From: Geodermatophilus sp. TF02-6 | GTDB taxonomy: Bacteria > Actinomycetota > Actinomycetes > Mycobacteriales > Geodermatophilaceae | Reading direction: 5' to 3' | DNA: 64,000 nt | Assembly: GCF_003319115.1 (NCBI RefSeq) | Contig: NZ_QOHF01000016.1 | Span: 57,708-121,707 of the forward strand | Shown: piece after piece, positions 38,624 to 48,292 of the stretch | Layout: every line of letters starts with the position of its first letter | How positions within the stretch are numbered: position 1 is the stretch's first letter | The notes under the pieces: model-generated | What the model was told of the DNA's origin: nothing | Seen by the model: the letters and a program-made list of their open reading frames with translations, nothing else | The model's database searches: none | Program-made: the position numbers and the translations under genes

Positions 38624-40273
38624 TCACCCGGTGCGCAGGGCCCGGCGCAGCCGGATCCAGCGGTAGCCGCAGCCGGCCAGCTCGAGGCCGGTGAGCGCCG
38701 CGGACGGCGGTGCGTAGCCGCGGTCGGCGAACACCTCCACCGGGTCGCCGTCCTGCTCCGGCTGCGGGCCGACGTCGACCCGGACGTCCTGGCCGCCGAG
38801 GTTGTGCAGGAACAGCAGCGTGCCCTGCGCCGCGTCCATGCGGTGGACGAGCACGGCCGGGTGCTCGACGGGGATCGGCGTGCAGGTGCCGCTGCCCACC
38901 TCCGGGCACTCGCGCAGGGTGTGCACCATGTGCTCGAACCAGCGCAGCAGCGAGTCGGGGTCGCGCCGCTGCGCGGTCACGTTCAGCGACGGGTAGCCGT
39001 AGGGCCCGTCGGCGAGGACCGGGCGCACCGGCTCGTCGGCCGTGGTGAAGCCGCCGTGGGCCGCGGTCGACCACTGCATCGGCGTGCGCAGCGACTCCCG
39101 GTCGGGCAGGGACAGGTCCTCGCCCATGCCGATCTCCTCGCCGTAGCGGAGCACGGGCGTGCCGGGCAGGCTGAACTGCAGGCTGTAGGCCAGCTGCAGG
39201 CGGGTCTGGTCGCCGCCGAGCATCGGGGCCAGCCGGCGGCGGATGCCGCGGCCGTAGAGCTGCACGTCCGGGTCGGGGCCGAACGCGGCGAAGCACTCGG
39301 CCATCTCCTCCGGGGAGAGCCGGGAGAGGTCGACCTCGTCGTGGTTGCGCAGGAAGGTGGCCCACTGTGCGTGGTGGGGGATGGGCGGCTGGCTGGCCAG
39401 CGCTCGGACGACCGGCGCGGCCTGCGACCGGGCGAGGGCGAGCAGGCAGTTCACCGAGAGGACGAAGTCGAAGAGCATGTGCAGCCGGTTGTTGCTGCCG
39501 CCGGAGTCGCCGAGGTAGCGGGGCAGCTCGTCGTCGGGCACGTTGGCCTCGGCCAGCACGACGGCGTCGCCGCGGCGCCACGAGATCCGCTCGCGGTAGC
39601 GGGTGAGCTGGTCGAAGTCCTTGCGGCCGTCCGGGTCGTCGGGCTCGGTGCGCTCGATGACGAAGGGGGCGGCGTCCATCCGGAAGCCGGAGACGCCCAG
39701 GCTGAGCCAGAAGTCCACGATCCGCTCCAGCTCGGCCTGCACGGCGGGGTTGGCGGTGTTCAGGTCGGGCTGGAAGGCGAAGAAGCGGTGGTAGTACCAG
39801 GCGCCGGCGACGTCGTCCCAGGTCCAGGTCTCCTCCTGCTCGCCGGGGAAGACCATGCCCTGCCGCCGGTCGGCGGGCTCGGTGTCCGACCACACGTACC
39901 AGTCCCGGTGGGGCGACCGGCGCGACCGGCGCGCGCTCTGGAACCAGGGGTGCTGGTCGGAGGTGTGGTTGACGACGAGGTCGAGCATGATCCGCAGGCC
40001 CCGGTTGTCGGCCTGGTGCACCAGCTCGGCGAAGTCGCCGAGCGTGCCGATGCGCGGGTCGATGCCGTAGTGGTCGGTGACGTCGTAGCCGGCGTCCCGG
40101 CGCGGCGAGGGGTGCACCGGGTTGAGCCACAGGCAGGTCACGCCCAGCCGCGCGAGGTGGTCCAGCCGGCCGATCAGCCCCTGCAGGTCGCCGACGCCGT
40201 CGCCGTCGGAGTCCTGGAAGGTCTCCACGTCGAGGCAGTAGATGACGGCTTGGCGGTACCACCGGTCGGCCAT
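38624..40273 (-). CDS. GH13 alpha-amylase-family enzyme (trehalose synthase-like)
   Basis: 549 residues. A (beta/alpha)8 GH13 enzyme with nucleophile Asp200 (GFRMDAAPF), acid/base Glu242 (VLAEANVP) and the third carboxylate Asp312 (FLRNHDEVDL). DLVVNHTSDQHPWF is conserved region I. The C-terminal beta domain is short. Overall it resembles trehalose synthase (maltose to trehalose) or oligo-1,6-glucosidase-type GH13 enzymes, but a fused maltokinase is absent and the exact reaction cannot be set. No signal peptide, so it is probably intracellular. ATG at 40273 has only a weak site. It converges on the recombinase with 12 nt between stops. Confidence 0.88.
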   Translation of the reverse strand: MADRWYRQAVIYCLDVETFQDSDGDGVGDLQGLIGRLDHLARLGVTCLWLNPVHPSPRRDAGYDVTDHYGIDPRIGTLGDFAELVHQADNRGLRIMLDLVVNHTSDQHPWFQSARRSRRSPHRDWYVWSDTEPADRRQGMVFPGEQEETWTWDDVAGAWYYHRFFAFQPDLNTANPAVQAELERIVDFWLSLGVSGFRMDAAPFVIERTEPDDPDGRKDFDQLTRYRERISWRRGDAVVLAEANVPDDELPRYLGDSGGSNNRLHMLFDFVLSVNCLLALARSQAAPVVRALASQPPIPHHAQWATFLRNHDEVDLSRLSPEEMAECFAAFGPDPDVQLYGRGIRRRLAPMLGGDQTRLQLAYSLQFSLPGTPVLRYGEEIGMGEDLSLPDRESLRTPMQWSTAAHGGFTTADEPVRPVLADGPYGYPSLNVTAQRRDPDSLLRWFEHMVHTLRECPEVGSGTCTPIPVEHPAVLVHRMDAAQGTLLFLHNLGGQDVRVDVGPQPEQDGDPVEVFADRGYAPPSAALTGLELAGCGYRWIRLRRALRTG

Positions 40274-40398
40274 GCGGGGATCATGCCCGCCGCGCGGGCT
40301 GCGGGGAGGCGCCCGGAGCGGGGGGCAGCGGGGCCGGGGGCTCGGGCCCGCCGGGGCGGTGCCGGCCCGCTTGTCCGCGCCGCGCACCGGGGAGCAGG

Positions 40399-40997
40399 GT
40401 GCTGGGCGTGACCGAACGCGTCGTGACCTCCTCGGACCCACCCGCGCTGCTGTTCGACCTCGACGGGACCTTCATCGACAGCGTCTACCAGCACGTCCTG
40501 GCCTGGCAGGAGGCGCTCACCGCGTTCGGCATCGAGCTGTCGGTGTGGCGGATCCACCGCCGGATCGGGATGAGCGGCGGGCTGTTCGTCACCGCCCTGC
40601 TGCGCGAGACGGGCGGGTCGCTGACGCCCGGGGGGTCCGGGAGCTCAACCTGGCCCACGCCGCGGCCTACGCGCGCCGCCGGGACGCCGTCCGGCCGCTG
40701 CCCGGAGCGCGGGAGCTGCTCGCCGCGCTGACCCGGCAGGAGGTCACCTGGGCCATCGCGACGAGCGGGCTGGGCGTGGACGTCCGGCACGCCATCGTCG
40801 TCGGCGACAGCATCTGGGACCTGCTGGCCGCCCGCCGGGCCGCAGCGCTCGGCGTCGGGCTGCTCTCCGGCGGGTACGGCCGCGACGAGCTGGAGCGGGC
40901 CGGCGCCTACCGCGTCTACGCCGACCCCGCGGACCTGCTGGCCCACCTCGACGAGATCGGCGTCCGCCAGCAGGAGACCTGGACCGAGGCGGACTGA
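40399..40997 (+). pseudogene. Broken HAD-superfamily phosphatase gene
   Basis: Reads as a beta-phosphoglucomutase-like HAD hydrolase: LLFDLDGTFIDSVYQHVLAW (motif I) and IHRRIGMSGGLFVTALLRE in one frame to about 40630, then NLAHAAAYARRRDAVRPLPGARELL to YRVYADPADLL in the next frame. The shift falls at a CCCGGGGGG run. In addition, WAIATSG (motif II) is followed almost directly by HAIVVGDSIWDLLAARRA (motif IV), so about 45-50 residues that normally hold the motif III Lys are deleted. Two independent lesions argue against a sequencing error. Confidence 0.8.
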
Positions 40998-41140
40998 CCG
41001 AGGTGGACTGACCAGCACCCGCTGATGCGGCACCCGCAGGCCCAGCACCCGGGGCGGGTGCACCATGGCACGGGCGGCCACGGGGACCGTGCCCACCCCC
41101 GGCGCCGGACGCCGGCCGCCCGAGCAGGACGGAGGACGCC

Positions 41141-42709
41141 ATGCCGGCCGAGGCTCCCGAGCGGCCCGCGACCGCTGGGCGGCTGTTCCCGGACACGTAC
41201 GCCGCGGCCGATCCCGGGCGTCCGGCCTACGTCATGGCGGGCACGGGCCGCACGGTGACCTACGCCGAGCTGGTCGCGGCGTCCCGGGGCATCGCGGCGC
41301 TGCTGTGGTCGCGCGGCCTGCGCCACGGCGACTGCGCGGCCATCCTGCTGGGCAACGACGAGCACTTCCTGCAGGTGGCCTGGGCCTGCCAGCGGATCGG
41401 CCTGCGGTACGTGGCGATCTCGACCCGGATGACGCCCCCGGAGGTGGCCTACGTCCTCGCCGACTCGGGGGCGCGGGCGCTGGTCACCGGCCCGGCGCTG
41501 CTCGACGTCGCCGCGGCCGCCGCCTCGGCGTCGGGCGTCGGGACGCGGTTGACCACCGGTGCGGCGCAGGACGGGTTCGAGGCGCTCGACGCGGCCGTGG
41601 CCGCGGCGCCGCCGGTCGAGCCGGAGGAGCGCGAGGGGGTCGACCTGCTGTACTCCTCCGGCACCACCGGCCGGCCCAAGGGGGTCGCCACCGAGCTCAC
41701 CCTGCCGCCGCTGGGGACGCCGCCGGGCTTCGCCGGCCTGTTCTCCCAGCTGTGGGGCATCGGCGGGGACAGCGTCTACCTGTCGCCGGCGCCGCTGTAC
41801 CACGCCGCTCCGCTGCGGGTCAGCATGACCGTCCACCGGCACGGCGGCGTGGTCGTGGTCATGGAGCGCTTCGACGCCGCGGCGGCGCTGGAGCTCATCG
41901 AGCGCCACCGGGTCACCGAGGTGCAGATGGTGCCCACGATGATGATCCGGATGCTCAAGCTGCCGGTCGAGCAGCGCACCGCGCACGACCTGTCCTCGCT
42001 GCGGTGCCTGGTCCACGCCGCCGCCCCCATCCCCGTCGAGGCCAAGCGGGAGGTGATCGAGTGGCTGGGGCCGATCGTGCACGAGTACTACTCGGCCACC
42101 GAGAACCACCTGTTCACCGAGCTCGACTCGGCGCAGTGGCTCGCCCACCCGGGGTCGGTGGGGCGGCCGGTCGTCGGCACCCCGCACATCCTCGACGACG
42201 ACGGCAACGAGCTGCCGCCCGGGGAGACCGGCACCATCTGGGCCGAGGGCGGGCGCGACTTCGTCTACCTCAACGACCCGGAGAAGACCGCCCAGGCCCG
42301 CAACGACCGGGGCTGGACGACCGTCGGTGACCTCGGCCACCTGGACGAGGACGGCTACCTCTACCTCTCCGACCGGCGCACGGACCTGATCCTCTCCGGC
42401 GGGGTCAACGTCTACCCGCAGGAGACCGAGAACGTCCTGCTCGGCCACCCCGCCGTCGCCGACGCGGCGGTCTTCGGCATCCCGCACGAGGAGATGGGCG
42501 AGGTCGTGCACGCGGTGGTCCAGCTCCGCGCCGGCGTCGAGGCCGGTCCGGAGCTGGAGGAGGAGCTGCTCGACCACCTCCGCCAGCGGCTCGCCGACGT
42601 CAAGTGCCCCCGCCGGATCGACGTCACCGAGCAGCTGCCCCGCACCGAGACCGGCAAGCTGTTCAAGCGGCTGCTGCGGGACCGCTACACCGCCCAGTGC
42701 CGGACCTGA
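41141..42709 (+). CDS. AMP-dependent acyl-CoA synthetase
   Basis: 522 residues of the ANL superfamily. The AMP loop is YSSGTTGRPKG, the Y.S.TE region is HEYYSATENH, the hinge is DRRTDLILSGGVNVYPQE, and the catalytic Lys lies in RTETGKLFKR. It activates a carboxylic acid to acyl-AMP and then acyl-CoA; fatty, cinnamic or terpenoid acids are all possible. ATG follows GGACGGAGGA. It is downstream of the HAD remnant and converges on the Baeyer-Villiger monooxygenase, suggesting (inference) that both act in breakdown of a cyclic or branched compound. Confidence 0.92.
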   Translation: MPAEAPERPATAGRLFPDTYAAADPGRPAYVMAGTGRTVTYAELVAASRGIAALLWSRGLRHGDCAAILLGNDEHFLQVAWACQRIGLRYVAISTRMTPPEVAYVLADSGARALVTGPALLDVAAAAASASGVGTRLTTGAAQDGFEALDAAVAAAPPVEPEEREGVDLLYSSGTTGRPKGVATELTLPPLGTPPGFAGLFSQLWGIGGDSVYLSPAPLYHAAPLRVSMTVHRHGGVVVVMERFDAAAALELIERHRVTEVQMVPTMMIRMLKLPVEQRTAHDLSSLRCLVHAAAPIPVEAKREVIEWLGPIVHEYYSATENHLFTELDSAQWLAHPGSVGRPVVGTPHILDDDGNELPPGETGTIWAEGGRDFVYLNDPEKTAQARNDRGWTTVGDLGHLDEDGYLYLSDRRTDLILSGGVNVYPQETENVLLGHPAVADAAVFGIPHEEMGEVVHAVVQLRAGVEAGPELEEELLDHLRQRLADVKCPRRIDVTEQLPRTETGKLFKRLLRDRYTAQCRT

Positions 42710-42757
42710 CCCGGCACGGACGTGCCCCGCGCCGTCCGTCCGTCGCGGGAGCCGGGT
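42709..42757. terminator. Nested hairpin between convergent ligase and monooxygenase genes
   Basis: ACCCGGC (42709-42715) pairs with GCCGGGT (42751-42757), and ACGGACG (42716-42722) with CGTCCGT (42733-42739). It overlaps both stop regions and probably serves both strands. Confidence 0.6.
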
Positions 42758-44271
42758 CAGCGGTAGACGAGCGACCCGTCGTCGAGGTCGGCCTTGGGCA
42801 GGAGCTCCTGCTCCTGCTCGTGCTCGAGCATGTGGGTCCACGGCTCGCGGTCGCCCTGCTTGAACAGGACGTGCTGCGAGCGCAGGACGTACCCGGGGTT
42901 GAAGTTCTCCGGATCCGACCACGGCCGCAGCTGCATGCCGGCGTCCTCCGGCCGCAGGGTCGGGACCACCATGGTGGTGCCCTTGGCCTCCATCGTCTCG
43001 AACAGCCGGCAGACCAGGTCGCTGACCAGGTCCGCCCGCAGCGTCCAGCTGTGCCGGAAGTAGCCGAACACGTAGGCCATGTTCGGCACGCCGGTGATCA
43101 TGATGCCGCGCCAGGTGACCCGTTCGGGAAAGTCGACCGGTTCACCGTCGACGGTGAAGGCGACGTCGCCGAAGGCGGAGAGGTTGAAGCCGGTGGCGGT
43201 GACCACGACGTCGGCCGCGATCTCCTCGCCGGAGCCGACCCGGATCCCTGTCTCGGTGAACGTCTCGATGGTGTCGGTGACGATCGAGGCCTTCCCCTCG
43301 CGCAGCGCCGCGAACAGGTCGCCCTCCGGGACGATGGCGATGCGCTGCTGCCACGGGCGGTACCGGGGGGTGAAGTGCTTCTCGATGTCGAAGCCCTCGG
43401 GCAGCAGCGGGCGCATGGACTCGATGAGCAACGCGTGCAGCGCGTCGGGCGCCTCGAACGACATCCGCGCCAGCTCGTTGAACTGCTTGACGTAGGCGCG
43501 GCGGAGGATCTCGTGCGTCCACTCCTCCGGGATGTCGAGCTGGCGCAGCGTCACGGCCAGCTCGTGGGTGACCGGCGGGGCGAAGTAGTAGGAGGGGGAG
43601 CGCTGCAGCATCGTCACGTGCTCCGCCTCCTTCGCGATGGCGGGGATGAGCGTCGACGCGGTGGAGCCCGAGCCGATGACGACGACGCGCTTGCCGGCGT
43701 AGTCGAGGTCCTCCGGCCACGCCTGCGGGTGCACGACCACGCCCTGGAACCGGTCCACGCCCTCCCACCGCGGCCGGTAGGGCTCGGCGTGGTTGTAGTA
43801 GCCCTGGCACATCCACAGGAAGTCGGTGGTGAAGCGCAGCTGCTCGCCGGTGTCGACCCGGGTGACCGTCACGTTCCACCGCCGGTCCTCGGTCGACCAG
43901 CTCGCCGCGGTGACCCGGTGGCGGTAGCGGATGTGGCGCGCCAGGTCGTTCTCGTCGATGACCTCGTCGAGGTAGGCGAGGATCTCGCTCCCCGCGGCGA
44001 TCGACGGACCGCGCCAGGGCTTGAACCGGTAGCCGTAGGTGAACAGGTCGCTGTCGGAGCGCACGCCCGGGTACCGGTGGGTCCACCAGGTGCCGCCGCG
44101 GTCGTCCTGCGCGTCCAGGACGACGAAGGACCGCTCGGGGAAGCGTTCACGCAGGTGGTAGGCGGCGTCGATCCCGGAGACGCCGGCGCCGACCACGAGG
44201 ACGTCGACGTGCTCCACGTCGGACCCGCCGGTGCGCGGCTGCGCGACGGTCGCCGGTTCGGTGGTGGTCAT
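42757..44271 (-). CDS. Baeyer-Villiger-type flavin monooxygenase
   Basis: 504 residues. Two Rossmann motifs are present: VVGAGVSGIDAAYHL for FAD and VVVIGSGSTASTLIP for NADPH. Between them is the Baeyer-Villiger fingerprint FxGxxxHxxxWP as FQGVVVHPQAWP (residues 175-186). GGTWWTHRYPGVRSDSD is also typical of the class. It inserts an oxygen into ketones to give esters or lactones. ATG at 44271 has GGAGG upstream. It is divergent from a carotenoid oxygenase, with a palindrome 23 nt before its start. The ketone is unknown; linear, cyclic and terpenoid ketones are all accepted in this family. Confidence 0.92.
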   Translation of the reverse strand: MTTTEPATVAQPRTGGSDVEHVDVLVVGAGVSGIDAAYHLRERFPERSFVVLDAQDDRGGTWWTHRYPGVRSDSDLFTYGYRFKPWRGPSIAAGSEILAYLDEVIDENDLARHIRYRHRVTAASWSTEDRRWNVTVTRVDTGEQLRFTTDFLWMCQGYYNHAEPYRPRWEGVDRFQGVVVHPQAWPEDLDYAGKRVVVIGSGSTASTLIPAIAKEAEHVTMLQRSPSYYFAPPVTHELAVTLRQLDIPEEWTHEILRRAYVKQFNELARMSFEAPDALHALLIESMRPLLPEGFDIEKHFTPRYRPWQQRIAIVPEGDLFAALREGKASIVTDTIETFTETGIRVGSGEEIAADVVVTATGFNLSAFGDVAFTVDGEPVDFPERVTWRGIMITGVPNMAYVFGYFRHSWTLRADLVSDLVCRLFETMEAKGTTMVVPTLRPEDAGMQLRPWSDPENFNPGYVLRSQHVLFKQGDREPWTHMLEHEQEQELLPKADLDDGSLVYR

Positions 44272-44293
44272 GGTGCCGCCTCCGCTGGTGAGG

Positions 44294-44307
44294 GTGACCC
44301 GCGTCAC
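44294..44307. promoter_or_regulatory. Palindromic operator between monooxygenase and carotenoid oxygenase
   Basis: GTGAC-CCGC-GTCAC, perfect 5-bp arms and within the 302-bp divergent intergenic region, 23 nt from the monooxygenase ATG. The arms equal those of the palindrome at 18838-18853. The rest of the interval shows no gene. Confidence 0.5.
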
Positions 44308-44573
44308 AGACGCTACACGGCGCCGCCGCGCGGGCCGGGATGCCGCGGTCCGGCCGTCCGGCCGGGGTCGACGGCTGCGCGTGCCGCGGCCGCCCCGGGC
44401 AGCGCGGCGGGCGAGGGTCCGGCGGGGCCGGGCGCCCGTGGTTGCACGGCTCCGGGAGTGCACCGCCGTCCCGGCCGGTGGGTCTGTCCCTCGGCGGAGG
44501 AGAGGGCCAGGATCGGTTCGGACGGCAGGGGACGGCGACGTCCGGGCCGACGATCCGCCGAAGGGCACCCGCG

Positions 44574-45956
44574 ATGACCGAACACCCGACGCTCGACCGC
44601 AGCCGGTTCCTCCAGGGGCAGTACGCCCCCGTGACCGAGGAGATCACCGCCTTCGACCTACCGGTGACGGGGAGCCTGCCTCCCGAGCTCGACGGTCGGT
44701 ACCTGCGCAACGGGCCCAACCCGCTGGGGCTGGAGGACCCCGGTCACTGGTTCCTCGGTGCCGGCATGGTGCACAGGGTCCGGCTGCGGGACGGCAAGGC
44801 CGAGTGGTACCGCAACCGCTGGGTCCGCTCGCGGCAGGTGGCCGAGTCCCTCGGGGAGAGGTGGCCGGCCGGTCCGGTGCACGCCGACATGGACTTCGCC
44901 GCCAACACCCACGTCATCGCCCACGCCGGGCGCACCCTGGCCACTGTCGAGGCCGGGCCGCTGCCGTACGAGCTCACGCCGGAACTGGAGACCGTGGGTC
45001 CGTGCGACTTCGCGGGCACCCTGCCCGGTGGCTACGCCGCGCACACCAAGCTCGACCGACGGACCGGCGACCTGCACGCCGTGGCGTACTTCTGGGGCTG
45101 GGACCACGTGCAGCACGTCGTCGTCGGCTCCGACGGCACGGTCAGCAGCACCACCGACGTCCCGGTCACCGACGGGCCGATGATGCACGACTTCGCCCTC
45201 ACCTCGAGGTACGTGGTCCTGTTCGACCTGCCGGTCACGTTCAGCATGGAGGCCGCGTCCGCCGGTTCGTCCCTGCCCTACACCTGGAACCCGTCGCACC
45301 AGGCCCGCGTCGGGCTGCTGCCCCGGACGGGGGCCTCCCGCGAGGTCTGCTGGTTCGAGGTGGACCCGTGCTGGGTCTTCCACACGCTCAACGCCTACGA
45401 CGACGGGGACCGCGTCGTGGTCGACACGTGCCGGTACGAGGGGACCTACGACATGGCGGTCCTGGCCGAGCAGGGGCCGCTCACCCTCGAGCGCTGGACC
45501 ATCGACCTGGCCGCCGGGAAGGTGACCCAGCAGCGCCTCGACGACCACCCGCAGGAGTTCCCGCGCGTCGACGAGAGGGTCGTCTCGCTGCCGCACCGCT
45601 ACGGGTACAGCGCACTGGTCGGGGAGGTCAGCCGGGACACCGTGCGGCCGAACGGGGACTTCGGGGACGACGCGTTCGCCAACGCGCTGCTCAAGCACGA
45701 CCTGTCCACCGGAGCGGTGGAGGTGCACCGGTTCGAGCGGGACGCCGCCGCCGGCGAGGCCGTGTTCGCGCCGTCCTCGCCCGGGGCAGCCGAGGACGAC
45801 GGTTACGTCATGGCCTTCGTCCACGACCCGGACCGTGGAGCTGCCGACCTGGTGGTCCTCGCCGCGCAGGACTTCACCGGCGAACCCGTGGCCGCCGTCC
45901 ACCTCCCGGCGCGGGTCCCCCTCGGCTTCCACGGCAGTTGGATCGCCGATCAGTGA
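44574..45956 (+). CDS. Carotenoid oxygenase family protein
   Basis: 460 residues, the normal size of a carotenoid/lignostilbene cleavage dioxygenase. The start LDGRYLRNGPNPLG is the family signature. Four iron-ligand histidines can be placed in GYAAHTKLD, PMMHDFALT, WVFHTLNAY and PLGFHGSWI. These Fe(II) enzymes cleave an alkene C=C bond of carotenoids, apocarotenoids or stilbenes to two carbonyls. It is divergent from the Baeyer-Villiger enzyme, which could act on a ketone product (inference). The ATG has only a weak GGGCAC upstream site. Confidence 0.92.
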   Translation: MTEHPTLDRSRFLQGQYAPVTEEITAFDLPVTGSLPPELDGRYLRNGPNPLGLEDPGHWFLGAGMVHRVRLRDGKAEWYRNRWVRSRQVAESLGERWPAGPVHADMDFAANTHVIAHAGRTLATVEAGPLPYELTPELETVGPCDFAGTLPGGYAAHTKLDRRTGDLHAVAYFWGWDHVQHVVVGSDGTVSSTTDVPVTDGPMMHDFALTSRYVVLFDLPVTFSMEAASAGSSLPYTWNPSHQARVGLLPRTGASREVCWFEVDPCWVFHTLNAYDDGDRVVVDTCRYEGTYDMAVLAEQGPLTLERWTIDLAAGKVTQQRLDDHPQEFPRVDERVVSLPHRYGYSALVGEVSRDTVRPNGDFGDDAFANALLKHDLSTGAVEVHRFERDAAAGEAVFAPSSPGAAEDDGYVMAFVHDPDRGAADLVVLAAQDFTGEPVAAVHLPARVPLGFHGSWIADQ

Positions 45957-46005
45957 CGCCGTGGCAGGCCACCGACGCCGCGGAGGCCTCGTCTGGTGCG
46001 GGCTC

Positions 46006-46160
46006 GGGTCGGTGTCCGGCGACGCCGGTGTCGTCGGCAGCCGGGTGAGAAGGGCGGGTCCTGGATGGCGATCAGCGGGGTCGACCTGCGGCGGCGGTGG
46101 TCCGAGGGCCAGGCGTGCCACGGCCTGTGGAGCATGCTGCCCGGTGCGGTGACCGGCGAG
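46006..46160. repeat. 155-bp dispersed repeat, copy A
   Basis: Aligns without gaps to 63644-63798 on the same strand, with about 83% identity counted by eye. It contains the start region of the aldolase-like pseudogene. The two copies bracket the accessory island. Confidence 0.8.
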
Positions 46161-46393
46161 GTGCTGGCGCGGACCGGCGCGGAGCTGCGCGGATGCTGTC
46201 CTCGATCATCGCCCGGGCCGGCGCTGCCGGTGTACCCGTCGGCGTGCACGCCTACAGCGGCGAGGAGGCCGCCGGCTACGCCGCCGAGGGCGCGACGATC
46301 GTCACCGTCGCCGTCGACGCCGTCTGCCTGGGCGAGGTCATGGCGCACCACCTCGGCGTCGCCCGCGGCCGGTCGGGACCGGCCCGGGTGTGA
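46065..46393 (+). pseudogene. HpcH/HpaI aldolase remnant with internal deletion
   Basis: The N-terminal piece (CHGLWSMLPGAVTGEVLARTG) and a C-terminal piece (ARAGAAGVPVGVHAYSGEEA, TIVTVAVDAVCLGEVMAHHL) are recognisable parts of a class II HpaI-type aldolase. They are in different frames and about 130-150 residues, including the metal-binding and active-site core, are missing between them. The family normally cleaves 2-keto-3-deoxy acids to pyruvate and an aldehyde and is about 250 residues long. Confidence 0.7.
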
Positions 46394-46408
46394 CCGGCCG
46401 GCAGCTCC

Positions 46409-46540
46409 CGGCGCGAGGTCGTACCGGACGTGCACGAGCGCGAGGCGCGCATGGCCGACCTCGGGGACGGGTTCGTCGCGCTTCCCGGAGGCGCCGGCAC
46501 GCTCGAGGAGCCGGTCTACCACCTGCTGGTCGTGGCTCCG
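46409..46540 (+). pseudogene. LOG-family (cytokinin-activating enzyme-like) fragment
   Basis: The frame reads [28 protein letters not shown], which holds the PGGxGTxxE motif of LOG/lysine decarboxylase-like phosphoribohydrolases and the preceding MHxRK-type region. Both ends are missing; the family is normally about 190 residues. Its 3' side runs into the tail of the convergent CocE gene. Confidence 0.65.
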
Positions 46541-48264
46541 TCGAGGATCGGTAGAAGGAGGCTGCATCCGCCCCCGGCGCCGAGATGGAGTGTGCAGGTG
46601 GCTCTGTCGACGGCTGCGTGGCTGGCCGGGAACTGGCCGTGCACTGGCTCGTGGTCGAAGAACCAGCGCGCCTGCACGTCGAGTCGCAGTTCGTCGCCGG
46701 CCCTGAAGAGCGTCGCCGAGGGGAACAGCTCGACCTGCAGGTGCACCGTCTCGCCGGGCGCGACGGGCTGGCGTTCGGTGTGTGAGTGGTAGGGCCGATG
46801 GGGCAGCGACCGCTCGGGATCCTGCGCCCGGTGCGAGACGAGCAGCATGCCGTGGGTGACCATGTCGCCCTGGAAGCCGTACGACCCTTCGAAGGTGACC
46901 TCCTTGCCGTCCCGGAACTTGCGGACGCCGACGAACACGGACAGGTCGTCGTCGCCCTCGAGGGACAGGCTCAGGGTGGCCACCATCGGGCCCACGACGT
47001 TGGTGTCAGTGGCGAACCGGTGGGTGAAGCTGGCGCGGCCGTGCCGACCGGGAAAGGTCACCGTCTCATCGGGGGGTGCTTCGGGCGTACCGGACGCAGC
47101 CTGCTCCAGTGCACCGTGCTGCGCGTCGTGGCCGGCGCGGCAGCGCAGGGTCTGCCAGTCTGTTTCGGCGGGGGGCCAGCTGGTGAGGTGACGGACCTCG
47201 GTGATGGTCGTTCGGTCCTCGCGGATCTCCAGCCGGACCGGCGGTTGGGCTGTGATGCCGGTGTCCTCGCCGCCGAGGAAGTGGTCGAAGAACCGTGCCT
47301 GGGCTTCCAGCCCCTCCGCGGAGTAGTAGACGCCCCACTTGGGCCCGCGGTGGGTGTAGAGCCACTTGTCGGCGGACGCGATCCGTCGGAAGCCCTCGAA
47401 CGACCCCCGGGTGTGCAGGTCGTGGTCGGAGAAGCTGCCGCAGACCAGCGCGGGGACGTCGATGGCCTCCAGATCGCGGTCTCTGGCCCGGTACCAGTCG
47501 TCGACGAGGGTCCGTTGCCGGGCTTCGTCGTAGAGGGCGACAGCGCCGTGGCTGCGCCGCTCGTTGACCTTGCCGTACACGGCGAAGAACCCCGTGTTGA
47601 GGGTCCCGCCGGGTCGGGCGAAGTCCCGGTAGAAGTCTGTCCACCCTTCCCATGGGCAGATCGCCGCGAGGTGTGGGGGCCGGGCGGCAGCCCCGGCCCA
47701 CTGGCTGACCGCCAGGTAGGAGACGCCGCTCATGCCCACCCGTCCGGTGCTCCACGGCTGTTCGGCCGCCCACTCGACCAGGTCGTGGATGTCGAGGCCC
47801 TCCTGTTCAGACAGCATGCTGGGCTCGCCTTCCGATGTGCCCCAACCGCGCAAGTCGGCGTTGACGATGACGTAACCCCGGGGCACCCAGTGGGCCGGGT
47901 CAGGTGCCTCCCAACCGGTCCACGCCGAGTGGGTGAGCGGTGCGCTGCGCATGAGGTGGTACTGCCAGGGCACGCGATAGCCGTGTCGGGTCTCGTGGTG
48001 AACCGGCAGGCCGTCCTTGCCGTAGGGGTGGGCGGACAGGATGACCGGGTGGCGCTCGTCGTCCTGCGGCCGGAAGACGTTGGCCCGCAACGAGATCCCG
48101 TCGCGCATCGGCACGGCCACCTCCCAGTCCACCGTCACGTCCTCGGGTGGGTCGGTGATGGTGACCCGGGGATGGAACATCCGGCCCAGGGTCAGCAGCC
48201 CCCGGGACCAGGCGCTGTCCTCATCGGTGTCGAGCTCTAGAGTATGATCATCAGTATGGATCAC
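46516..48264 (-). CDS. CocE/NonD family hydrolase
   Basis: 582 residues of the X-Pro dipeptidyl-peptidase/cocaine-esterase clan. The nucleophile Ser is in [24 protein letters not shown] is the oxyanion region; the acid and His candidates lie in [13 protein letters not shown] and [12 protein letters not shown]-terminal jelly-roll domain ([19 protein letters not shown]) completes the family layout. It hydrolyses esters or amides of unknown identity. GTG at 48264 lacks a ribosome site; the start could be internal or leaderless. It is divergent from a TetR gene. Its last ~60 bases overlap the decayed LOG fragment, and base composition is somewhat less GC-rich than neighbours, suggesting transfer. 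Confidence 0.88.
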   Translation of the reverse strand: MIHTDDHTLELDTDEDSAWSRGLLTLGRMFHPRVTITDPPEDVTVDWEVAVPMRDGISLRANVFRPQDDERHPVILSAHPYGKDGLPVHHETRHGYRVPWQYHLMRSAPLTHSAWTGWEAPDPAHWVPRGYVIVNADLRGWGTSEGEPSMLSEQEGLDIHDLVEWAAEQPWSTGRVGMSGVSYLAVSQWAGAAARPPHLAAICPWEGWTDFYRDFARPGGTLNTGFFAVYGKVNERRSHGAVALYDEARQRTLVDDWYRARDRDLEAIDVPALVCGSFSDHDLHTRGSFEGFRRIASADKWLYTHRGPKWGVYYSAEGLEAQARFFDHFLGGEDTGITAQPPVRLEIREDRTTITEVRHLTSWPPAETDWQTLRCRAGHDAQHGALEQAASGTPEAPPDETVTFPGRHGRASFTHRFATDTNVVGPMVATLSLSLEGDDDLSVFVGVRKFRDGKEVTFEGSYGFQGDMVTHGMLLVSHRAQDPERSLPHRPYHSHTERQPVAPGETVHLQVELFPSATLFRAGDELRLDVQARWFFDHEPVHGQFPASHAAVDRATCTLHLGAGGGCSLLLPILDGATTSRW

Positions 48265-48292
48265 AGTGGGACTCTATTGCTGAGGTGAGAGC
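48236..48292. promoter_or_regulatory. AT-rich divergent promoter with 12-bp direct repeats
   Basis: One of the most AT-rich stretches in the window. AGTATGATCATC (48241-48252) is followed by AGTATGGATCAC (48253-48264), a direct repeat, with ATGATCAT as a small palindrome. A likely binding site for the adjacent TetR regulator. Confidence 0.55.
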
